This document shows positions 57,954-64,000 of a stretch of DNA of 64,000 nt, piece by piece (position 1 is the first letter of the stretch; each line of letters starts with the position of its first letter). The position numbers were made by a program, and so were the translations under genes. The stretch covers positions 1 through 64,000 of the forward strand of contig NZ_DASUVO010000129.1 of NCBI RefSeq assembly GCF_036378875.1, read 5' to 3'. The notes beneath the pieces were generated by a model that saw nothing but the letters and a program-made list of their open reading frames with translations, made no database searches and was not told where the DNA came from. The stretch comes from Actinophytocola sp036378875. GTDB lineage: Bacteria; Actinomycetota; Actinomycetes; Mycobacteriales; Pseudonocardiaceae.

Positions 57954-60074
57954 ATGGGGAAACCAGGACGGTTGCCCCGGTTCAGCGCTCTGGTGGGGAT
58001 CGTGCTGGCGGCGGCGGGGTTCGCGGTGGTCGCCTCCCGGCCCGGTCCGCCGCAGTACCGACCGCCGACGGGGGACGTCGCCAAGGCGGAACGGGCGATC
58101 GAGGACCAGCTCGACCCCACGTCGGGGCGGGATCCGATCGCGGAGCTGCCGGCGGACTTCTCGAAGGTGAGTGGGCGCGAACCGGTGCACATGAAAGCCC
58201 CGGACGGCACGACCCGCGCCGTCCATCCCGACGGGGGTTGCTCGTCGCCGTGGGGGGCGACGCAGTGGGACTACAGCGTGGGCTGCAAGGCACACGATCT
58301 CGGCTACGACCTGCTGCGCTACGCCGAGGCCAAGGGGCAGCCGCTGTCCCCGGAACTGCGGGAGCGGCTCGACGACCGGCTGTCCGAGGACATGTACGCC
58401 CAGTGCCACTACAACCCGAAGGACTCGCCGGGGGCGTGCGAGCTCGTCGCCGGCATCTACACCGTGGGACTCGTGGTCAACTCGTGGCACCAGCGGTGGG
58501 GGCCGCCACGCAACGAACCCGTCGGGGTGTGGTCGGTCGCCATGGTCGTGATCATGTTGCTGATCGTGGCGCGGGCGCCCGGCCTCGTTCGGCGGCGGCC
58601 GGCGCGGGTCCGGCTGGTGGAACGGAAACCGGTGCTCGACGAGACCGAGCAGGCACAGGCGCACAGCATGAGCTACCTGCGGGTGCTCAGCCTCACCGGC
58701 ATCGTGCTCGGTGAGTCACTCCTAGCCTTCACCATGCGCGACGACAGGGAGCCGGTCTGGGCCTGGCCATTCACCTGGCTGTTGCAGCTGGTCCCGCTCT
58801 TCTTCCTGGCCGGCGGCCACTCGAACCTGCTGGCGTGGCGGGCCATGCGAGGCCACTACGTCACGTTTCTCGCCACCCGGGTCGGCTGGCTGATCCGGCC
58901 CGTCCTCGCCTTCGTGATCGCCTGGCTGGTCATCCCGCTGTCGCTCGAGCTGCTCAGGGCGCCGGACAGCGCGGTGGCCGCCTTCAGCAGGCTCGTCGTG
59001 CAACCGCTGTGGCTGCTCGGCCTGTACCTGCTGGTCGTGGCCGTCACCCCGCTCATGGACCGGCTGCACCGGACGTTACCGAGGGGCACTCTCGTGGTGC
59101 TGGCGGCCGCGGTCGCCTGGCTCAGCTTCCTCGGCGGTTCCGTCGCCGCGCATGCCGGCGGGGTGCTCGTCGCGCTGCTGTTCGCCCAGCTCGCCTTCCA
59201 CTACGCCGACGGCAGGCTCTGGCGGATCCCGAAGGCGGTGCTGGTCGGCACGGCCGTGGCCGCGTTCGTCGGGCTGGTCGCGCTCACGACCGTGGGCGTG
59301 CAGCCGAAGCTGCAGCTCGCCGAGCCGACCGGGTACGCGGCGTTCGCGCCGTCGCTCGCCGGCGTGCTGCTCATCGGCATCATGCAGACGGCGCTCGTGG
59401 CGCTGCCCCGTGAACGCGGCCTGCACGCGCTCGTGACCAGCGCGCCGGCCCGTGTGCTCGCCGTGGCCAGGGCCGCGCCCATGACCGCCTACCTGGTCTA
59501 CGTGTGCGCGATGCTCGCGCTCGAAGGTGTCATCGGCGTGGCCCACTCCGCCACCGGGGTCGGCTGGCTCACCGAGCCACGCACGATCTTCGCCGTCGGG
59601 CTGATCGCGATGCCGACACTGCTCGGGTTCCTCTGGTTCGAACGCCGTCCGCCAGAACCCATGCCGGACGAGCTGTCCGAGTCGGAGCCGCACCGGCACT
59701 GGGCGCACACGCTGGCCGCGGTCCTCGGCGTCGTGTTCGGCGGCCTCGGGGTGATCGGCTTCGCGGTCGCCGGGCTGTCCGGGTGGAGCGAGTCGGCGCA
59801 CGTGCTGGGGCTGCCCGTCGACCCGATGGCGAACCTCATCCACCTGCTGGTCGGCTGGTACCTCGTGCACTGCGTGCACCTGCACACCAGCTCGCGGCCG
59901 GGCCCGTGGATCGTGACGGCCGTCGCGTGCGTGCCGCCGATGCTGACGACCGTCAGCCCCGTGGGCACGGTGGTACACAGCGTGACGATGACTGTGGCGT
60001 TGGTCATTGCCGGGGCGTGCATGCCGGCGTTCGCCCGGGCCGCAACCCCACCACCAGTACCTGCTGGCCGTTGA
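57954..60074 (+). CDS. Phospholipase A2 domain fused to an acyltransferase-3-like membrane protein
   Basis: A 706-residue protein. After one N-terminal membrane segment, residues about 60-170 form a bacterial-type PLA2 domain: GCSSPWGATQWDYSVGCKAHDLGYDLL with catalytic His114-Asp115 and paired cysteines (DMYAQCHY, GACELV). It would lie outside the cytoplasm. From about 185 there are about ten transmembrane helices resembling acyltransferase-3 proteins (WLLQLVPLFFLAGGHSN, MTAYLVYVCAML). Together they suggest lipid acyl-chain remodelling; the fusion and its role are inference. Confidence 0.75.
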   Translation: MGKPGRLPRFSALVGIVLAAAGFAVVASRPGPPQYRPPTGDVAKAERAIEDQLDPTSGRDPIAELPADFSKVSGREPVHMKAPDGTTRAVHPDGGCSSPWGATQWDYSVGCKAHDLGYDLLRYAEAKGQPLSPELRERLDDRLSEDMYAQCHYNPKDSPGACELVAGIYTVGLVVNSWHQRWGPPRNEPVGVWSVAMVVIMLLIVARAPGLVRRRPARVRLVERKPVLDETEQAQAHSMSYLRVLSLTGIVLGESLLAFTMRDDREPVWAWPFTWLLQLVPLFFLAGGHSNLLAWRAMRGHYVTFLATRVGWLIRPVLAFVIAWLVIPLSLELLRAPDSAVAAFSRLVVQPLWLLGLYLLVVAVTPLMDRLHRTLPRGTLVVLAAAVAWLSFLGGSVAAHAGGVLVALLFAQLAFHYADGRLWRIPKAVLVGTAVAAFVGLVALTTVGVQPKLQLAEPTGYAAFAPSLAGVLLIGIMQTALVALPRERGLHALVTSAPARVLAVARAAPMTAYLVYVCAMLALEGVIGVAHSATGVGWLTEPRTIFAVGLIAMPTLLGFLWFERRPPEPMPDELSESEPHRHWAHTLAAVLGVVFGGLGVIGFAVAGLSGWSESAHVLGLPVDPMANLIHLLVGWYLVHCVHLHTSSRPGPWIVTAVACVPPMLTTVSPVGTVVHSVTMTVALVIAGACMPAFARAATPPPVPAGR

Positions 60075-60203
60075 CATCGGGTGAAATTTCCGCGCCGCTT
60101 CGATCACGGTCAGCGACGTATGCCACCCTACGCTCAACCGAGTGGTGCTCAAGCACGTCTATGTGCTGAGTAGGAGTTTCGGGAGGAGCGGGAGGGAGCC
60201 GGG

Positions 60204-62078
60204 GTGAACTACCGGGCACCGAGGTCAGAAGGGCCTGTGCCAGGACGTGGTCGGCAGCAGCCGTCACGTTCCGGCGGCCGCACGCCACCTCCGGCGAACG
60301 CCGGGCGGGTGGTCGGCGGCCGGCAGAGCACCCCAGCCGACCGCAGAGGGACCCGTTCGGACCACTACCAGGACCGGCGCCGGGAAGACCGTCAGGACCG
60401 TGACCGAACCGACCGTGACCGCCGGGACCGTCCCGTCCGCTCGGCCGCTCCGGACCGTTCCGCTCGCTCGGCCTCCTCGGACCGTTCCGCTCGCTCCGAC
60501 CGCGCCGCTCGGCCCGCCGGCCGGCCGCAACGCACGTCCGACGCCCGCTGGCAGCCGCTTCCCGACGACCCGAAGCCGCGGTCGAGCCGTCGGCCGAGCA
60601 GGCCCGGCCTGCTCGGCGGCAAGGTCATCGCCGGCCTCCTGTCGCTGCTGGTGCTCGTCGGCACCGGTTACTACTCGAACCGCCTCGACAACTTCAACGA
60701 CAGCCTGACCACCGCGGACGTCATCGACGCGCCGCCGGTCGAGAAGCCGGCAGACGGCGCGATCGACATCCTCATGGTCGGCATGGACAGCCGCACGGAC
60801 GCGCAGGGCAACCCGCTGTCCAAGGAGCAACTCGCCATGCTGAGCGCCGGTGTCGCCGACGGCGAGCAGAACACCGACACGTTGATCATGATCCGGATCC
60901 CGAACGACGGTGCGCCGGCGGTCGGGGTCTCCATGCCGCGTGACTCGTACGTCGAGATCCCCGGCTACGGCCAACACAAGATCAACTCCGCGTACGCCCG
61001 AGCCAAGATCGACGCCAGGGCCCAGCTCGAGGAGGAGGGTGTCTCCAACCCGGCCGAGCTGCAGGTCAAGTCCAACGCCGTGGGCGCGAAGAAGCTCATC
61101 GACACCGTCCAGGACCTGACCGGCGCGACCATCGACCACTACGCCGAGGTCAACCTGCTCGGCTTCTACGACATCACGAACGCCATCGGCGGCATCGACG
61201 TGTGCCTCAACGCACCGGTGAGGGACAAGTACTCCGGCGCGAACTTCCCGGCCGGTCCGCAGACGCTCGCAGGCACGCAGGCGCTCGCGTTCGTGCGGCA
61301 GCGGCACGGGCTCACGAACGGCGACCTGGACCGGATCAAACGGCAGCAGGTGTTCATGTCCGGGATGGCGAAGAAGATCATGTCGGGGAACATGCTGGCG
61401 CCGGGCTCGGAGACCCTGGACAAGCTGCAGGCCGCGATCCAGAAGTCCGTCGTGCTGGACAAGGGCTGGAACGTCCTGCAGTTCGCCACCCAGATGACGA
61501 CCATCACCGGCGGCAACGTCGACTTCCAGACGATCCCGACCGGCTCGATCGACCTGAAGACCGAGAGTGACGGATCCGCGGTCGAGGTCGACCCGGACGA
61601 CGTCAAGGCCTTCGTCGCCGGCCTGCTCGGCACCAAGACCGGTACCTCGGAGTCGGGCGCCCCGGACGCCGCGGCCGACAACAGCAAGATCACGGTCAAC
61701 GTGTACAACGCCACGGACCGCAAGGGGCTCGCCACCGGCGTCGCCAAGGTGTTGACCGGTGAGGGCTTCGTCGAGGGCGCGGTCGACAACGCCGACGCGC
61801 GTTCGTCCACTGTGGTCCGGCACGCCACCGGCGAGCAGGACTTCGGCACCAGGGTCGGGAGCGCGCTGGGTGGAAACGTGCAGGTCGAAGAGGATGCGAA
61901 CCTGCCGGCCGGCTCGGTGTCAGTCCTGCTCGGCGAGGACTACGACGGTCCTGGTGGGTCCGCTTCGGACAGTGCGGACGGGAACCGGCTGACCGGCGAG
62001 CCCATGCTGAACCTGACCGGTCCCCAGGCGGCTCGAGCCCAGCCGCTGCAGCCGGGCCAGCCCGGTTGCGTCAACTGA
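60204..62078 (+). CDS. LytR-CpsA-Psr (LCP) family cell-wall polymer ligase with LytR_C domain
   Basis: A 624-residue protein. About 135 disordered residues rich in Arg/Asp/Ser repeats (DRDRRDR, SARSDRAAR) precede one transmembrane helix (VIAGLLSLLVLVGTGYY). The LCP domain follows: DILMVGMDSRTD, IRIPNDGAPAVGVSMPRDSYVEI, INSAYARAK and AFVRQRHGLTNGDLDRIKRQQ, with the usual phosphate-binding Arg and Asp residues. A LytR_C domain ends it (ITVNVYNATDRKGLATGVA). It attaches arabinogalactan- or teichoic-type polymers to peptidoglycan. GTG 60204 is preceded by GGGAGG. Confidence 0.92.
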   Translation: MNYRAPRSEGPVPGRGRQQPSRSGGRTPPPANAGRVVGGRQSTPADRRGTRSDHYQDRRREDRQDRDRTDRDRRDRPVRSAAPDRSARSASSDRSARSDRAARPAGRPQRTSDARWQPLPDDPKPRSSRRPSRPGLLGGKVIAGLLSLLVLVGTGYYSNRLDNFNDSLTTADVIDAPPVEKPADGAIDILMVGMDSRTDAQGNPLSKEQLAMLSAGVADGEQNTDTLIMIRIPNDGAPAVGVSMPRDSYVEIPGYGQHKINSAYARAKIDARAQLEEEGVSNPAELQVKSNAVGAKKLIDTVQDLTGATIDHYAEVNLLGFYDITNAIGGIDVCLNAPVRDKYSGANFPAGPQTLAGTQALAFVRQRHGLTNGDLDRIKRQQVFMSGMAKKIMSGNMLAPGSETLDKLQAAIQKSVVLDKGWNVLQFATQMTTITGGNVDFQTIPTGSIDLKTESDGSAVEVDPDDVKAFVAGLLGTKTGTSESGAPDAAADNSKITVNVYNATDRKGLATGVAKVLTGEGFVEGAVDNADARSSTVVRHATGEQDFGTRVGSALGGNVQVEEDANLPAGSVSVLLGEDYDGPGGSASDSADGNRLTGEPMLNLTGPQAARAQPLQPGQPGCVN

Positions 62079-62215
62079 CCGTGCCCCCGTTCACTCGAAC
62101 GAGGTAATTGCTTGCGCAAATTCCGAAAATCCGCGTAATCCAACGGCACTTCCTCGCTTCCTCATATGTCGGCGTCCTGGTCGGGGGACCGGGCGTCACG
62201 AGGAGAGGGGCGATC

Positions 62216-62704
62216 GTGCGGCTGGACATAGCGACCTACCAGCGGGTTCTCGGCGACGAGTTGCGCAGGCTGCGCAAGCAGCGTGGGTGGACCCGTCGCG
62301 ACCTCAACCACCGGTTGCAGAGCGACATCTCCCTCCAGACGCTGGCCACGTACGAGCTCGGCACGAGACAGTGCTCCGTCGTGCGGCTCGTGGAGATCTG
62401 CCTGGCCCTCGACGAGGTGCCGCACGAGGTGCTGGCCCGCGTGCACCAGCGGGTCTTCCTCGACGCTCCGGTTGGCCGGATCCGGATCGACCTGCGCAAG
62501 GTGGCCCGCGACAGCCAGCCGGAGCTGCTGCCGCTGCGCCGCTGGGCGAAAGGCAAGCTGGCGGAGTTCAACGGCCATCAGGCGGCGGAGGTGAGCCTGG
62601 ACATCTCGGCACTGGAGCGGATGGCCGAGCTGTGCGGGCTGGAGACGGTCGAGCTGATCGGGCGCCTGCGGACGATCAGCGGCATGGCCGGGGTCGGCGA
62701 GTGA
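62216..62704 (+). CDS. Small XRE-family regulator (BldD-sized)
   Basis: A 162-residue protein with an N-terminal HTH (LRRLRKQRGWTRRDLNHRLQ ... TLATYELGTRQCSVVRLVEICLAL) and a C-terminal helical domain (IRIDLRKVARDSQPEL, LDISALERMAELCGLETVELIGRL). The length resembles BldD, but the c-di-GMP-binding signature of BldD (RGD...RxxD) is not present. GTG 62216 follows GAGGAGAGGGG. Targets unknown. Confidence 0.8.
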   Translation: MRLDIATYQRVLGDELRRLRKQRGWTRRDLNHRLQSDISLQTLATYELGTRQCSVVRLVEICLALDEVPHEVLARVHQRVFLDAPVGRIRIDLRKVARDSQPELLPLRRWAKGKLAEFNGHQAAEVSLDISALERMAELCGLETVELIGRLRTISGMAGVGE

Positions 62705-62814
62705 CGAGCCACGCGCGACCCGACCGAGGGGTGGGTCGCGCGTGGCTGTGTTTCCCGACCAACCCGGTGGGTAATCGAACCGGGTACGGATGTCGCGTCG
62801 GGAGGAGGCGAACG

Positions 62815-63054
62815 ATGCCGGACAGAAGTGGCCCGTCCGAGGGCGTCAAGGGCGTCGTCGAAGAGGTCAAGGGCCGGTTCAAGGAAGCGGTCGGCGCGGT
62901 TGTGGGGGATGACTCCAAGGTCCGCGAGGGTCAGGCGCAGCAGGACAAGGCCGCGGCGCAACGTGAAGTGGCCGACAAGGAAGCCGCTGCCGAGCGCGCC
63001 AGGGCCGAGGCGGACGTGCATGAGGTGCGCGAGAGGTCCCACCAGGACCGCTGA
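62815..63054 (+). CDS. CsbD-family small stress protein
   Basis: A 79-residue hydrophilic protein with the CsbD pattern (EGVKGVVEEVKGRFKEAVGAVVGDDSKVREGQAQQDKA in pieces) and a long charged helix. CsbD proteins are general-stress proteins of unknown mechanism. ATG 62815 follows GGAGGAGG. Confidence 0.85.
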   Translation: MPDRSGPSEGVKGVVEEVKGRFKEAVGAVVGDDSKVREGQAQQDKAAAQREVADKEAAAERARAEADVHEVRERSHQDR

Positions 63055-63104
63055 GCACACCATGCCCGCGGCGTCGGTGACAGAGGTCCCGGCGTCGCGG
63101 AGTC

Positions 63105-64000
63105 TCACCCCGTGAGGCCGGCGACCCCTTCCAGCAGACGGTCCACATCGGACTTGTCCGTGTAGGGAGCGATGCCGGCGCGGACCGCGCCCGTGTTCTC
63201 GATGCCGAGGACGCGGGCGCATTCGTGTGCGTAGAAGGTGCCGGCCGGCGCGTTCACCCCCCGCTCCGCCAGCTTTTGGTACACCTCCGCCGGTGCCACA
63301 TCCGTCACCGTGAACAGTGTGGTCGCCGTGCGTGTCCGGTCCGGGTCGCCGTAGCGGACCACGCCGGGGATGCGTGCCAGCCCACCGTCCAGCTGGGACA
63401 GCAGCGCCGACTCGTGCTGTTCCAGCGCCTCGAACGACGCCGCCAGCCGGGCCCGGCGCGAACCGCTCCCCGGCACGAGGTCCGCCAGGAAGTCGATCGC
63501 GGCCGTCGTGCCCGCCAACGACTCGTACGGCAGCGTGCCGAACTCGAACCGCTCCGGCACCTCGTCCGACGACGGCAGCAGCTTGTCCGGGCGCAGCTCC
63601 GCCAGCAGCGCGGGCGAGGCGGCCAGCATCCCGAGATGCGGGCCGAGGAACTTGTACGGCGAACAGGCGTAGAAGTCCGCGCCCAGTGCGGTCATGTCCA
63701 CGAAAGCGTGCGGCGTGTAGTGCACACCGTCCACATAGACGAGTGCGCCGGCCTCGTGCGCGGTCGCCGCGATCGTCGCCACGTCCGGGCGGCTGCCCAG
63801 GAGGTTGGACGCGGCCGTCACGGCCACGAGCCGGGTGCGGGTCGACAGGACACGCGCCACGTCGTCGGCGGTCAGCACTCCGGTCTTCTGGTCGAACGAC
63901 GCCCACCGCACGGTCGCGCCCGCCGCCGTCGCCGCCTGCACCCACGGGCGCACGTTCGCGTCGTGGTCCAGCCGCGTCACCACGACCTCGTCGCCGGGAC
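63105..64000 (-). CDS. Cysteine-desulfurase-like aminotransferase class V protein (5' end outside window)
   Basis: The visible 298 codons are the C-terminal part of a fold-type I PLP enzyme: TRLDHDANVRPWV, LVAVTAASNLLGSRPDVATI, VDGVHYTPHAFVDM, and YACSPYKFLGPHLGM with the PLP lysine. The C-terminal small domain is complete to the stop at 63105. This belongs to the cysteine-desulfurase-like (SufS-related) subfamily of actinobacteria; substrate unproven. The start lies beyond 64000. Confidence 0.88.
   Translation of the reverse strand, partial: PGDEVVVTRLDHDANVRPWVQAATAAGATVRWASFDQKTGVLTADDVARVLSTRTRLVAVTAASNLLGSRPDVATIAATAHEAGALVYVDGVHYTPHAFVDMTALGADFYACSPYKFLGPHLGMLAASPALLAELRPDKLLPSSDEVPERFEFGTLPYESLAGTTAAIDFLADLVPGSGSRRARLAASFEALEQHESALLSQLDGGLARIPGVVRYGDPDRTRTATTLFTVTDVAPAEVYQKLAERGVNAPAGTFYAHECARVLGIENTGAVRAGIAPYTDKSDVDRLLEGVAGLTG

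Noticed and set aside
62216..62704. BldD c-di-GMP-responsive master regulator
   Set aside because: Size and HTH are similar, but the BldD RGD and RxxD c-di-GMP signature is absent.

Overview
The window is high-GC actinobacterial DNA, most likely from the order Pseudonocardiales (a Saccharothrix, Lentzea, Amycolatopsis or Kibdelosporangium relative). The evidence is frequent GTG/TTG starts, many ATGA/GTGA stop-start couplings, the mycobacterial-type gene order cysM - rhomboid - murI - Rv1339-like - rph - rdgB, a complete iniBAC locus, and families typical of these bacteria (WYL, MmyB-like, LCP and VMAP proteins). The genus is an inference.

Region 1 (1-14.2 kb) is a conserved core block opened by two insertions. 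The core genes are the cysteine synthase cysM, a rhomboid protease, glutamate racemase murI, a metallo-hydrolase of the cAMP-phosphodiesterase Rv1339 family, RNase PH and the ITP/XTP pyrophosphatase. One insertion holds an SRPBCC protein and an aspartate-racemase-like protein. The other (4.65-8.3 kb) is an unrecognised cassette: a class III nucleotide-cyclase-like protein, an HTH protein with an unknown C-terminal domain, a GT-A-like protein and an acetyltransferase. A beta-lactamase-like lipoprotein, Bcp peroxiredoxin and two small envelope proteins follow.

Region 2 (14.37-17.69 kb) is a decayed integrated element. It sits in the 3' end of a short tRNA gene with anticodon UAG and is bounded by a 41-bp imperfect direct repeat. 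It contains a frameshifted tyrosine-integrase remnant and an AT-richer two-gene operon encoding a membrane GAF-domain protein and a small membrane protein.

Region 3 (18.3-30.3 kb) is the most unusual part. A secreted ricin-type lectin is followed by a translationally coupled trio: a VMAP protein with an effector-associated domain, a MoxR AAA+ ATPase, and a 1363-residue vWA-like/NB-ARC/TPR fusion resembling the TPR protein of FxSxx-COOH systems. On the opposite strand lie an HExxH-type putative peptide beta-hydroxylase and a 65-residue precursor-like peptide that has the FxSxx-type leader but no FxSxx terminus. A large S41 peptidase is divergent from the precursor. This looks like a ternary NTP-dependent conflict system coupled to a RiPP module that lacks the usual radical-SAM enzyme.

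Region 4 (30.3-42 kb) is accessory metabolism and regulation: two gene fragments left by one deletion, ACC deaminase with a divergent LysR regulator, exonuclease III, several TetR/WYL/Crp regulators with divergent partners (a flavin monooxygenase and MFS pair, two tandem DUF1579-like genes), and acetyltransferases.

Region 5 (42-51.8 kb) is the ini locus. An IniR-type ATPase-LuxR regulator is coupled to an Hsp70-like gene and faces iniB, iniA and iniC (two dynamin-like GTPases) plus a small DUF3618 protein.

Region 6 (52-64 kb) holds a TetR/Baeyer-Villiger monooxygenase pair, an MFS transporter, tandem micro-ORF-like repeats, a diguanylate cyclase with intact GGEEF and I-site, a phospholipase A2-acyltransferase-like membrane fusion, an LCP cell-wall ligase, a small XRE regulator, a CsbD protein and the 3' part of a cysteine-desulfurase-like gene that runs off the window.
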